From: Fictibacillus arsenicus
Lineage (GTDB): Bacteria > Bacillota > Bacilli > Bacillales > Fictibacillaceae
NCBI RefSeq assembly: GCF_001642935.1
Contig: NZ_CP016761.1
Coordinates: 2,542,001 to 2,606,000 of the forward strand
DNA length: 64,000 bases
Direction of reading: 5' to 3'
Shown in pieces: positions 9,235 to 17,668 of this stretch. The first letter of the stretch is position 1, and each line of letters starts with the position of its first letter. The notes under the pieces were generated by a model. That model was not told the origin of the DNA and ran no database searches. It worked only from the letters and a program-made list of their open reading frames with translations. The position numbers and the translations under genes are program-made.

Positions 9235-10260
9235 TTACTTAGAAAAATCATTTAAGCGGTTCGTCATTTCCCTGGATAAGGAATCCAGTAAAGATATCAC
9301 TCTTTTGTATTCCATTCTTGTCGGACCGATTAAAGAAATCGTACCGAGATGTTTCCCATGCATCGTGTATGAAGCATTAATGACACTGCAATTCTTCATC
9401 GCTTCATGCTCGTTCTCAGTCCCGATTTTAACCGTTACACCTTTTTCTGTCGATGAAACAAGCTTCTCCATCAAGTCGCGTGTTTCCAAAAAGTCTAGAA
9501 GCGGCCGTACCTTATCCAGATCTCTAAACTCTGGCTGGGAAAGCATATTTGTTTTCCCGCCGTAAAACAGCTTTTCCTTTTTGCTCCACAAAAGAAGCTG
9601 ATCCAGGAAAACGCTCATATTTTGATAATCCTTCAGATGCTTTTTAAATACAGCTGACAGTTCCATCTGAATTCTGCTGTTCAGCTCTATTAATCTGACA
9701 CCTGCAAGTCTTTCATTCAGAATATTAACAAGCTTCTCCAAATCAGACGGCTCAATTGAATTTGGCAGCACGATCTGTCTGTTTTCAACATGGCCAGTAT
9801 TCGTTACAAATATTGCCACCGCCATCTGTGAAGACAATGGAATGATTTGCATGTGCCGAAGTTTCATATCAAGAGCGTTCGGACCTAGAACAACAGACGT
9901 ATAGTTCGTTAAATCTGATAAGATTCTTGCTGATTGGTCAAATAACGCTTCAGCTTCTTGAACCTTTTCAGTAGACAAAAGTTCAGTTCTGTCCGTTTCG
10001 TTCGATGAAACAGACAATGAAGGCAGCAGGTGATCCACATAGAATCGATAGCCTTTTTCAGACGGAATTCTTCCAGAAGAAGTATGGGTTTTCTCTAAGA
10101 ATCCAAGATCCTCAAGATCTGCCAGTTCATTGCGAATCGTGGCAGGACTGTAGGTAATGTCTTCTCTTTTAGAGATTGTACGGGAACCTACAGGCTCAAC
10201 ATGCTTAATGTAATCATCTATTAAAACACGTAAGATATAGAGTTGCCGTTCCGTTAACAT
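9235..10260 (-). CDS. hrcA: heat-inducible transcription repressor HrcA
   Basis: A 341-residue repressor that binds the CIRCE element and is kept active by GroEL. The N-terminal winged helix (MLTERQLYILRVLIDDYI, then SPATIRNELADLEDLGFLEK) is followed by the GAF-like dimerisation domain. Start ATG 10258-10260 has GGGGTG 5 bases upstream. The longer in-frame ORF would begin inside the operator and is rejected. It is the first gene of hrcA-grpE-dnaK and is autoregulated. Confidence 0.96.
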   Translation of the reverse strand: MLTERQLYILRVLIDDYIKHVEPVGSRTISKREDITYSPATIRNELADLEDLGFLEKTHTSSGRIPSEKGYRFYVDHLLPSLSVSSNETDRTELLSTEKVQEAEALFDQSARILSDLTNYTSVVLGPNALDMKLRHMQIIPLSSQMAVAIFVTNTGHVENRQIVLPNSIEPSDLEKLVNILNERLAGVRLIELNSRIQMELSAVFKKHLKDYQNMSVFLDQLLLWSKKEKLFYGGKTNMLSQPEFRDLDKVRPLLDFLETRDLMEKLVSSTEKGVTVKIGTENEHEAMKNCSVINASYTMHGKHLGTISLIGPTRMEYKRVISLLDSLSREMTNRLNDFSK

Positions 10261-10276
10261 CCCATCACCCCATTTG

Positions 10277-10303
10277 TTAGCACTCATCAGAAGCGAGTGC
10301 TAA
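10277..10303 (-). promoter_or_regulatory. CIRCE operator
   Basis: A perfect TTAGCACTC-N9-GAGTGCTAA inverted repeat, 17 bases upstream of hrcA; this is the HrcA-binding site. TATTAT (10313-10308) is a possible -10 box and a TTGACA (10344-10339) lies inside the hemW 3' end, but the spacing between them (25 bases) is too long for one promoter. The exact promoter is therefore unresolved. Confidence 0.97.
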
Positions 10304-10340
10304 ATCTATAATATAAGTTACCAAAAGGTAGTCTTCGTTG

Positions 10341-11486
10341 TCAATCTAAAACTACACCAATAAATTCTTGGAATACTTCATTCCCGAGAGGTCTTCCATC
10401 TTTTGTGAGGAAGAGCCTTCCTTCATGTTTATCAAGCCAGCCTTTTTGAATCATTCTTTGAATGGGTTCTTTATATATTTCGAACATCGAACGGCCATAC
10501 CGATCAATAAAATCTTGATCTGAGACTCCTTCTTGTTTACGAAGGCCCATAAACATTTCTTCTTCCATCTTTTCTGTAATCGGAACAGGATGTTCTTCTA
10601 TATAAGGAAAACCATGTTCTTCTATCAAGCTCATATACTGCTTTAAAGGACCAGCATTCCTTCTTCTAGTACCCTCAACATAACTGTGTGCTCCTGCTCC
10701 AATCCCAAAATATTCGTTATTGTTCCAGTATTGGAGATTATGCTTGCTCTCAAACCCGGGAATCGCAAAATTGCTGATCTCATATTGCTTGTACCCCTTT
10801 TTATCAAGAGTTTCAATTAAATATTCGTACATAGCGGCTTCAAGCTCTTGCTCTGGCAAGATGAGCTTACCTTTTTGGGCTAAATTATAAAAAACGGTTT
10901 TCTTTTCAATCTGCAATGAGTAAGACGATATGTGCGGAACATCTAAGGATAGCGCTTCTTCCACTGACTCCTTGAACATATCCATCGTTTGTCCTGGCAA
11001 ACCAAACATCAAATCAATCGACATATTGTGTATTCCTGCTGCTTTAGCTTCAGCAACAGTTGAATACACATCTTCCCTGTTATGTGTTCGGCCTAATTTT
11101 TTTAACAAAGATGATTGAAATGCTTGTACGCCTATACTCAGCCTGTTAACCCCGTTATCTTTTAGAACTGCGATTTTTTCTTTTGTTGTTTGTTCAGGAT
11201 TCGCCTCAACTGTGAATTCTTTTACGGATTTGTTTCCTAACACTTCGTTTACATCATTTAAAAAGGTATTCAGTTGATTTTCACTTAAAGAAGTGGGGGT
11301 GCCCCCTCCTACAAAAATCGTCTCCATTTCATAGCTCTTAAACCTGGACGTCGTATTCAACATCTCTTTTTTCATGGACGCTAAATACTCATCTACTGGC
11401 TGCTGATGAATGAAAATCTTGTTAAAATCACAATAGTGACAAATTTGAACACAGAATGGTATATGAAGATATGCCGCTTTAAGCAC
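10341..11486 (-). CDS. hemW: radical SAM heme chaperone HemW
   Basis: About 381 residues. The radical SAM signature is CVQICHYCDF, i.e. CxxxCxxC followed by D-F rather than a fourth cysteine, which separates HemW (heme-insertion chaperone) from true HemN coproporphyrinogen dehydrogenases. GGGTPTSL and the C-terminal HemN_C domain are visible. The start is taken as GTG 11484-11486 (VLKAAYLHIPFC) because AAGGCGG lies 8 bases upstream; the first in-frame GTG at 11495 overlaps that site. It sits between lepA and hrcA as in B. subtilis, where it is annotated hemN/yqeR. Confidence 0.92.
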   Translation of the reverse strand: MLKAAYLHIPFCVQICHYCDFNKIFIHQQPVDEYLASMKKEMLNTTSRFKSYEMETIFVGGGTPTSLSENQLNTFLNDVNEVLGNKSVKEFTVEANPEQTTKEKIAVLKDNGVNRLSIGVQAFQSSLLKKLGRTHNREDVYSTVAEAKAAGIHNMSIDLMFGLPGQTMDMFKESVEEALSLDVPHISSYSLQIEKKTVFYNLAQKGKLILPEQELEAAMYEYLIETLDKKGYKQYEISNFAIPGFESKHNLQYWNNNEYFGIGAGAHSYVEGTRRRNAGPLKQYMSLIEEHGFPYIEEHPVPITEKMEEEMFMGLRKQEGVSDQDFIDRYGRSMFEIYKEPIQRMIQKGWLDKHEGRLFLTKDGRPLGNEVFQEFIGVVLD

Positions 11487-11559
11487 GATGTTCACCGCCT
11501 TTTATTCTCATAAATTAGGAAAGACCGCTAAAATTGCCTTCGCGGTCTTATAATGGTTT

Positions 11560-13395
11560 TTATTTATTGTTATTAGTATCATCCATACGAAGAACGGCCA
11601 TAAACGCTTCTTGTGGTACATCTACCCGACCAATTGTCTTCATTCGCTTCTTACCTTCTTTTTGCTTATCTAATAGCTTACGTTTACGTGAGATATCCCC
11701 GCCATAACATTTTGCTAAAACGTTCTTTCTTAATGCCTTGATGTTAGAACGAGCGACAATCTTCTGACCAATTGCAGCTTGGATTGGCACTTCAAACTGT
11801 TGACGCGGAATCAGTTCTTTTAGCTTTTCAACGACAACTTTACCACGCTCATATGCGAAGTCTTTATGAACAATAACAGACAATGCATCAATCTTTTCAT
11901 TGTTCAGCAATATTTCCATTTTAACCAGCTTTGAAGGTTTATAACCAATCAACTCATAGTCAAGAGATGCGTACCCTTTTGTACTTGATTTTAACTGATC
12001 AAAGAAATCATACACGATCTCAGAAAGCGGAATCTCGTAAAGAACGTTTACGCGATTGTTTTCTAAATAATCCATCGTCATGAAGATACCGCGTTTCTTT
12101 TGGCAGATTTCCATAATCGTCCCGACATAATCGTTCGGTGTCATGATTGAAGCTTTTACATATGGTTCTTCAACGACAGAAATCTTCTGTGCTTCAGGCA
12201 TATTAGCAGGGTTATCGACGACGATTTTTTCCCCATCCGTCATCGTAACGTTATAAATAACGCTTGGTGCTGTTGCGATTAGATCGATGTTAAATTCACG
12301 TTCGATACGTTCTTGAATGATCTCCATATGAAGAAGTCCTAAGAATCCGCATCGGAATCCAAATCCAAGGGCTTGAGATGTCTCTGGCTCATATTGAAGA
12401 GCAGAATCATTCAATACAAGTCGTTCTAATGCTTCACGAAGATCGTTATACTTTGCCGTGTCTACTGGATATAGTCCGCAATATACCATTGGGTTCATTT
12501 TTCTATAACCTGGAAGTGGCTCTGTTGCCCCTTTTACGGCGCTAGTAATCGTATCACCGACTTGTGTATCGCCAACGTTTTTGATGGATGCCGTTAAGAA
12601 ACCAACATCACCAACCGTTAAAAAGTCTTTCTGAACCGCTTTTGGAGTAAACACTCCTAGTTCAAGTACTTCAAACTCTTTACCAGTTGCCATCATTTTG
12701 ATCTTATCGCCGACCTTAACAGTTCCTTCTGCCACTCGAATATACGTAACTACGCCTCTATATGGATCATATAAAGAGTCGAAGATAAGCGCTTTAAGCG
12801 GACCTTCAGGATCACCTTGAGGAGCTGGCACTTTTGCTACAATCTGCTCTAGGATGTCTTGAATACCAATGCCTGCTTTCGCTGAAGCAAGTACTGCTTC
12901 TGATGCATCCAGTCCGATAACATCTTCAATCTCCTGGCGCACTCGTTCTGGCTCAGCACTCGGCAGGTCGATCTTGTTAATAACTGGCAATATCTCTAGA
13001 TCATTCTCAAGAGCTAAATACACGTTCGCTAACGTTTGTGCTTCAATTCCTTGAGCAGCATCTACGATAAGCAACGCTCCCTCACAAGCTGCTAAGCTTC
13101 TGGACACCTCGTATGTAAAGTCTACGTGTCCTGGGGTATCAATCAAGTGGAACGTATAAATCTCACCATCTTTTGCTTTATATTGAAGCTGAACGGCATT
13201 TAATTTAATCGTTATTCCACGTTCACGTTCTAAGTCCATTGAGTCTAACAGCTGTTCTTTCATCTCACGCTGTGTTAGAGCACTTGTTTCTTCCAAAATT
13301 CTGTCAGCTAAAGTAGATTTCCCATGGTCAATATGTGCAATGATGGAAAAGTTTCTGATCTTAGCTTGTCTTTTTAATTTTTCTTCTCTGTTCAT
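11560..13395 (-). CDS. lepA: elongation factor 4 (LepA), ribosomal GTPase
   Basis: A 611-residue translational GTPase. The G motifs are visible: [13 protein letters not shown] (P-loop), RGITI (switch I), DTPGHVDF (switch II) and NKIDLP. EF-G-like domains II, III and V and the LepA-specific C-terminal domain ([18 protein letters not shown]) follow. It binds stalled or translocating ribosomes and affects 30S biogenesis; its precise role is debated. It lies between hemW and yqxA. A weak hairpin, GACCGC/GCGGTC, lies between its stop and hemW. Confidence 0.97.
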   Translation of the reverse strand: MNREEKLKRQAKIRNFSIIAHIDHGKSTLADRILEETSALTQREMKEQLLDSMDLERERGITIKLNAVQLQYKAKDGEIYTFHLIDTPGHVDFTYEVSRSLAACEGALLIVDAAQGIEAQTLANVYLALENDLEILPVINKIDLPSAEPERVRQEIEDVIGLDASEAVLASAKAGIGIQDILEQIVAKVPAPQGDPEGPLKALIFDSLYDPYRGVVTYIRVAEGTVKVGDKIKMMATGKEFEVLELGVFTPKAVQKDFLTVGDVGFLTASIKNVGDTQVGDTITSAVKGATEPLPGYRKMNPMVYCGLYPVDTAKYNDLREALERLVLNDSALQYEPETSQALGFGFRCGFLGLLHMEIIQERIEREFNIDLIATAPSVIYNVTMTDGEKIVVDNPANMPEAQKISVVEEPYVKASIMTPNDYVGTIMEICQKKRGIFMTMDYLENNRVNVLYEIPLSEIVYDFFDQLKSSTKGYASLDYELIGYKPSKLVKMEILLNNEKIDALSVIVHKDFAYERGKVVVEKLKELIPRQQFEVPIQAAIGQKIVARSNIKALRKNVLAKCYGGDISRKRKLLDKQKEGKKRMKTIGRVDVPQEAFMAVLRMDDTNNNK

Positions 13396-13494
13396 TTTAC
13401 GTTCACTCCTACAATTTTAGGAAAAGTCACTAGCTTTGATTATAGCAATACAAGATACCTCTTTCAATCACAACCTGTAAAAATAGGGATTTGA

Positions 13495-13536
13495 ACAAAA
13501 AAGAACCTTTAAAGATCTGCCCTTTAAAGGTTCTTA
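13495..13536 (-). terminator. terminator after yqxA
   Basis: The minus strand reads AAGAACCTTTAAAGGGC ... CTTTAAAGGTTCTTTTTTG, a long hairpin with a T tail overlapping the yqxA stop. It separates yqxA from lepA. Confidence 0.82.
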
Positions 13537-13881
13537 TGGAGAGAATACATCAAGCATCTCTTGAATAATGATGCCTAGCACTGAAATCATGACACTGAAA
13601 GCTGATGAGATCCATGAAGTGAGCTTTTGTCCTAAAGCAGAAAAAACATTAAACGAATCAATCTTATTTAAAGTTTCCTGTTTCGCTTGTATATCATGGC
13701 TAGATGTTTTATCAACATCTTCATTTTCTGGAGAAAAACTATCATTCATTGATTCTATGCTCTCTTTATTAGAAGCACCTTTCAGTTCATTCATCTCAAA
13801 ATGTGCTTTTTGAATACCAAATAAAACACCGAACAAAAGCAAGGCTGTAATTCCAAAACACTTTAACATAAATTTCGTCAT
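13534..13881 (-). CDS. yqxA: YqxA family membrane protein (DUF3679)
   Basis: A 115-residue protein with an N-terminal membrane helix (ITALLLFGVLFGI), a polar acidic middle (30-75) and a hydrophobic C-terminal segment (ISSAFSVMISVLGIIIQEML). Size, the GVLFGIQ(K/Q)A signature and position before lepA match YqxA of Bacillus, a protein of unknown function encoded next to sporulation genes. A GGGGG ribosome-binding site lies 8 bases before the ATG. In B. subtilis spoIIP lies just upstream; here that place is only a shortened MITE copy. Confidence 0.78.
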   Translation of the reverse strand: MTKFMLKCFGITALLLFGVLFGIQKAHFEMNELKGASNKESIESMNDSFSPENEDVDKTSSHDIQAKQETLNKIDSFNVFSALGQKLTSWISSAFSVMISVLGIIIQEMLDVFSP

Positions 13882-13944
13882 TGGTTTTCCCCCTTGTTTA
13901 CGAGGATGTACGATTCAAATTTATGCAGCAGCTTGTCCAAACAT

Positions 13945-14065
13945 GACTGTTTATTTAAACTCTGTTGCTATTAGGAGCGGTTGATTTCCGCTCCAGGATG
14001 CTCCAATCAACTTGTCAACGGAGAGGCTTCACAAAACAAAAAAAACAATCTTTTAGAAACTAGCC
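13945..14065 (+). mobile_element. MITE-like repeat, copy C (internally deleted)
   Basis: A shortened copy of about 121 bases. The outer segments are kept (GGTTGATTTCCGCTCCAGG on the left, ACAATCTTTTAGAAAC-TAGCC on the right). The GC-rich core is missing: GGATGCTC runs straight into CCAATCAACTTGTC. The junction shares GCTCC with the flanks of the deleted part, suggesting loss between short direct repeats. It fills the gpr-yqxA gap. Confidence 0.7.
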
Positions 14066-14069
14066 TTTT

Positions 14070-15179
14070 TTAATGTGTATACGAAGAAGTGTTTCCTTGA
14101 TCAATCTGCCCGTGAAGTGCAGTATTCAGACCGTTTGCTAAAACGTTCGCCATATCTTCAATAAACACATCTACTTCTTTAGGAGTAACCATTAGATTAT
14201 GCCCGATCGGCGCCAATACCTCACGTATTAACCGCAGCTTTTCATCATCCTCCAACACCCCCACAATTCCTAAAAACGACTTTCTGTGTTCGTCTTTTGG
14301 CATATCCTCATCTGTTAATATTTTCTTTTCTCCAAATGTCAAACCAGCAGGAAGGAGCGACTTAGAGGGCTTGTCTTTTTCGTTCATCTCCCGGCCGAAG
14401 TGCTTTAAAATAAAATCGATTGTATCACTTGTAATGGTAGCCGCATCAACAACAGTAGGGATTCCGATTGAAATCACAGGAATACCGAGCGTCTCTTTAC
14501 TCAATTCTTTACGCTTATTTCCGACTCCGGAACCTGGGTGAATACCAGTATTCGATACTTGAATCGTTGCATTCACTCTTTCGATTGACCTGGAAGCTAA
14601 TGCGTCAATCGCTATTACAAAGTCTGGATTAACTCTTTTTACAATCCCGTCGATGATATCACTAGTTTCGATTCCCGTGATTCCCATTACCCCCGGAGAG
14701 ATTGCACAGACTGGCCTGAAACCTTCTTCTACATTCTCAGGTGCCAGCTCGAAAAGATGCTTCGTTATCGTTAAGTTTTCTACCACGAGCGGTCCAAGTG
14801 AATCAGGCGTTACATTCCAGTTTCCTAATCCAACTACTAGACATGTATCATCTTGCTTCACGCCTTCTTCTTTTAAAAATTGATGAAAATCTCTCGCGAA
14901 AACTTCCTGTACTTGCTGCTGAAGTTTTGAGTCTTTTTCACGGATTCCCTGAACTTCAAAAGTTAAATATAATCCTGGTTTTTTACCAGTAGTTTCTGCG
15001 CCTTTTTCATCGATTTCTACTCTCACACACTTAATTCCATCTTTGTTTGTTTCATTTATAATGACACCTTCAAGAGTGCTTTTATTTACAACTTCATCTT
15101 CTTTTAATAACATATCGTGTGCTTCAATAGCTAAATCCGTACGAACTGAATATGCCTGAAGGTTTAAATCTTTACCCAT
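14070..15179 (-). CDS. gpr: spore germination protease GPR
   Basis: A 369-residue atypical aspartic protease that degrades small acid-soluble spore proteins at germination. It is made as a zymogen whose N-terminal propeptide (here about the first 10-15 residues before [10 protein letters not shown]) is removed in the forespore. Recognisable stretches are [27 protein letters not shown] and [11 protein letters not shown]. Start ATG 15177-15179 follows GGTGG; the longer in-frame ATG at 15230 has no ribosome-binding site. It diverges from rpsT. Its substrate class is encoded in this window at 44458-44739. Confidence 0.94.
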   Translation of the reverse strand: MGKDLNLQAYSVRTDLAIEAHDMLLKEDEVVNKSTLEGVIINETNKDGIKCVRVEIDEKGAETTGKKPGLYLTFEVQGIREKDSKLQQQVQEVFARDFHQFLKEEGVKQDDTCLVVGLGNWNVTPDSLGPLVVENLTITKHLFELAPENVEEGFRPVCAISPGVMGITGIETSDIIDGIVKRVNPDFVIAIDALASRSIERVNATIQVSNTGIHPGSGVGNKRKELSKETLGIPVISIGIPTVVDAATITSDTIDFILKHFGREMNEKDKPSKSLLPAGLTFGEKKILTDEDMPKDEHRKSFLGIVGVLEDDEKLRLIREVLAPIGHNLMVTPKEVDVFIEDMANVLANGLNTALHGQIDQGNTSSYTH

Positions 15180-15237
15180 AATCTGCCACCGTCCTTTTGT
15201 ATTATTTTTGCCGCAACTGTTCCTTTTCATTCTTGTA

Positions 15238-15266
15238 TTGCATTTAAATCACGATTTTGATAGAAT
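15238..15266 (+). promoter_or_regulatory. sigma-A promoter of rpsT
   Basis: TTGCAT (15238-15243), 17-base spacer, TAGAAT (15261-15266), about 70 bases upstream of the rpsT start in the divergent gpr-rpsT region. Confidence 0.65.
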
Positions 15267-15337
15267 ACTTTGTGTCCTATTTTTTGCAACGGATAGCAAT
15301 TTTGTTGCATCATGGTTCATTTAGGGAGGTGAATGAA

Positions 15338-15604
15338 TTGGCTAATATTAAATCAGCGATTAAACGTGTAAAAACAAACGAAAAGCGTCGTGCTCACAAC
15401 GCTTCACTAAAGTCTGGCATGCGTACTGCGATCAAAAACTTTGAAGCACTTGCAGCTTCAAACAATGCAGAAGGTGCTCAAGCGGCATTTGTTACTGCTT
15501 CTAAGAAGATTGACAAAGCAGCAAACAAAGGACTTATCCACAAAAATGCAGCTTCTCGCCAAAAGTCTCGTCTAGCGAAGGCTTTAAACGGTGTTAACGC
15601 ATAA
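15338..15604 (+). CDS. rpsT: 30S ribosomal protein S20
   Basis: An 88-residue, basic, helical protein starting (M)[17 protein letters not shown]. The start codon is TTG (15338-15340), placed 8 bases after a strong GGAGG. The longer in-frame reading from an upstream ATG adds residues unlike S20. It is a small-subunit protein that contacts the 5' and 3' minor domains of 16S rRNA. It is monocistronic, with its own promoter and terminator, and transcribed opposite to gpr and holA. Confidence 0.97.
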   Translation: MANIKSAIKRVKTNEKRRAHNASLKSGMRTAIKNFEALAASNNAEGAQAAFVTASKKIDKAANKGLIHKNAASRQKSRLAKALNGVNA

Positions 15605-15624
15605 ATTTAAGGATGAAACCTGAA

Positions 15625-15656
15625 AAACGGCCTTACACCAATAGGTCGTTTTTTTA
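15625..15656 (+). terminator. rpsT terminator
   Basis: AAACGGCCT ... AGGTCGTTT hairpin (15625-15651) followed by a T run, 20 bases after the rpsT stop. MITE copy D begins within the adjoining T-rich tract. Confidence 0.8.
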
Positions 15657-15659
15657 TTT

Positions 15660-15868
15660 GGCTGTTTTCGCAATCTTTGTTGCTCATGGAAGTGGTTGAT
15701 TTCCGTTACAGCATGCTCGCTTTCCGCGGGGCGTGCGGTGAGCCTTCTCGTCGCATGCCTAACGAGAAGCTTCTCAAGTGATAGGCACGCACCTTGCACT
15801 CCAATCACCTTGTCAATGAAGAGAATGAAAAAATGAACCAAAAGCAACAATCTTTTAGAAAACAGCCT
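15660..15868 (+). mobile_element. MITE-like repeat, copy D (exact 8-bp duplication)
   Basis: The clearest full-length copy, 209 bp. It starts GGCTGTTTTCGCAATCTTTG and ends CAACAATCTTTTAGAAAACAGCC. The first ten bases of each end are exact inverted repeats, and TTGTTGCT pairs again further in. TTTTATTT lies directly outside both ends (15652-15659, 15869-15876), an exact 8-bp duplication although low in complexity. It lies between the convergent rpsT and holA. Confidence 0.8.
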
Positions 15869-15894
15869 TTTATTTTGTATTTAATCGGGAAATT

Positions 15895-15928
15895 AAATAA
15901 ACCAGCCCCCTTATACGAGGGAGCTGGT
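15895..15928 (-). terminator. holA terminator
   Basis: ACCAGC(T)CCCTC ... GGGGCTGGT hairpin (15901-15928) overlapping the end of holA, followed on the minus strand by TTTATTTAATTT. This is a moderately T-rich tail. Confidence 0.65.
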
Positions 15929-16963
15929 TTTTTGTGCTTGTGAAAGTTTGATAATTTCCATTTCTAAAAGCAGTGACTTATCCATTTGACCTGTTTTCAT
16001 CTTATAATCTGTTTCCGCAAAATCATCGAGGCAATTTCTTAAAAACCTCTCATCAAATTGACTGGCATGCTTACCAGCTAATTTTACAGCATATGGATGC
16101 AATTTTAGCGCAGAAGCAATCTGCTTCTCTCCATAACCCTTTTTTTGAAGTTCTTTCACTCCATTTATTATTCGGAACTGACGCGTAATTAAAGCATGTA
16201 TTTGAATTGGTTCCTGATTTTGTTTCATCAAATCATAAAAGCTTCTTAACGCTTGCTCTGTACGTTTATGTACAACGTGATCCACGAGCCCGAAAACATC
16301 ATCTTCTAAAGTTCTGGCAACTAACTCATCCACAGTTTCTTTTGTAATGTTACCGTTCTCACCGACATACAAGGCCATTTTCTCAATTTCTTTTGCTAAA
16401 ACAGACATTTTCGTGCCTAATCTAGAAAGGAGAAGTTCAATTGCATCCGTTTCAATTGAAACATTCAAGGATTGTGCTTCCTTAAAGAGCCACTTTTCTG
16501 CAGTTTCATTGCTTAATTGAGATACTTGAATGATTTCAGCCTGTGATTTTAATTGTTTAACTATTTTTTTTCGTTCATCAAGTTTCTCATACGGGACGAC
16601 GATAACAAGCGTTGTATAATCTGCTGGATTTTGTATGTATTGTTCGAACACTTTAAAATCATGTTCTAATTTAGCCTTATCTTTAGCCGCTGTAAGAAAA
16701 GCAGCATTTTTCATGACAACAATCCGGCGGTCACCTAAAAAAGGCATCGTTTCGGCATCTTCCATAACTTCCTGCACCGAAATTTCATCCAGGTTATGTA
16801 TGCTTAGATTGAAGTCTCTTTCATCTGGAGCCAACAAGGAAGAAATCGCTTGTATGGCTTCCTCAGCTAAGTAAAGTTCGGTTCCCCATATTAAGTAAAT
16901 AGGAGAAGTGTTTTTATTTTTTATGTTTTTTTTCAATGCATCGACTGTAAGCACCTTTTTCAC
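15911..16963 (-). CDS. holA: DNA polymerase III delta subunit
   Basis: A 350-residue clamp-loader delta subunit (YqeN in B. subtilis) that opens the beta sliding clamp. The N-terminal domain holds YLIWGTELYLAEEAI and the AETMPFLGDRRIVVMKNAAFL region expected to contact beta. Helical domain II and the C-terminal collar domain (LLEMEIIKLSQ) follow. It is full length. It is separated from comEC by yqzM and MITE copy E, and lies opposite rpsT, the same neighbourhood as in B. subtilis. Confidence 0.93.
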   Translation of the reverse strand: MKKVLTVDALKKNIKNKNTSPIYLIWGTELYLAEEAIQAISSLLAPDERDFNLSIHNLDEISVQEVMEDAETMPFLGDRRIVVMKNAAFLTAAKDKAKLEHDFKVFEQYIQNPADYTTLVIVVPYEKLDERKKIVKQLKSQAEIIQVSQLSNETAEKWLFKEAQSLNVSIETDAIELLLSRLGTKMSVLAKEIEKMALYVGENGNITKETVDELVARTLEDDVFGLVDHVVHKRTEQALRSFYDLMKQNQEPIQIHALITRQFRIINGVKELQKKGYGEKQIASALKLHPYAVKLAGKHASQFDERFLRNCLDDFAETDYKMKTGQMDKSLLLEMEIIKLSQAQKTSSLV

Positions 16964-17134
16964 CTCCCTTTAATCCTATGGTGTATAGAAGTGTTTTGCA
17001 AGCAAAAGAAGGAACAGAGCTATAGCCCGTTCCTTCATTTATGATAAACACCAACACCTGAACTTTTACAGCTCACGAGCCGGCTTTAATTAGGATATCC
17101 TATGCGCAAAATTTTTATTGGTTACAACGAATAG

Positions 17135-17406
17135 GCAATCTTTGTTGCTCTTGTAAGTGGTTGATTTCCGTTCCAGGTGCTCGCTTTCCGCGGGGCGTGC
17201 GGTAAGCCTCCTCGGCGCATAGCGCACGCGTGGTCTCACCTGTCATGCTAAATCCCACAGGACAAGGAAAGCTTCGATAGCTTTACATCGCACGAAGAAA
17301 ATGTGGTTTTCATTTTCGAGGAGTCTCGCACCTTGCACTCCAATCAACTTGTCAATGAAGAGATGTAACAAAATACTCAAAAGCAACAATCTTTTAGAAA
17401 AGAACC
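17135..17406 (+). mobile_element. MITE-like repeat, copy E (long subtype, left end worn)
   Basis: A long-subtype copy. It begins within the left inverted repeat (GCAATCTTTGTTGCTC, the GGCTGTTTTC part lost) and ends GCAACAATCTTTTAGAAAAG-AACC. The middle carries an extra module of roughly 60 bases (GACAAGGAAAGCTTC ... CATCGCACGAAGAAAATG ... CATTTTCGAGGAGTCTCG) shared only with copy H. It lies in the 532-base gap upstream of holA. Apart from a GAAGGAAC/GTTCCTTC hairpin at about 17009-17036, nothing else is seen in that gap. Confidence 0.7.
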
Positions 17407-17495
17407 TTTTAATAAAAGAGTGAAAGAAAGCATTTTCAGTATGGATTTTTTGAAAATGATAACGTATACTAAGGATGGATTAGGAGGGTTGTCAC

Positions 17496-17627
17496 ATGAA
17501 CCATTTCGAAAAAGATGTACAGAGCAAGCGTAACGACCTTATTGATTCCGGAGTTGGCTTTGTTGTAACATTTGGATTCTTTACAGTTATTTTTGCCATC
17601 GGAGTCATTCTTAAAGCTATTGCATAA
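17496..17627 (+). CDS. yqzM: small membrane protein YqzM
   Basis: A 43-residue ORF: an N-terminal polar part (MNHFEKDVQSKRNDLIDSG) followed by one hydrophobic membrane helix (FVVTFGFFTVIFAIGVILKA). TTAGGAGGG lies 8 bases before the ATG. Length, sequence and place beside comEC match the YqzM family of spore-forming Bacillaceae, whose function is unknown. It converges on comEC and shares a bidirectional terminator with it. Confidence 0.85.
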   Translation: MNHFEKDVQSKRNDLIDSGVGFVVTFGFFTVIFAIGVILKAIA

Positions 17628-17632
17628 TACAT

Positions 17633-17668
17633 AAAAAAGAGCCGAATACTTTTATTCGGTTCTTTTTT
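17633..17668. terminator. bidirectional terminator between yqzM and comEC
   Basis: AAAAAAGAGCCGAATA ... ATTCGGTTCTTTTTT: a symmetric hairpin with A and T runs, usable from both sides by the convergent genes. Confidence 0.88.
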
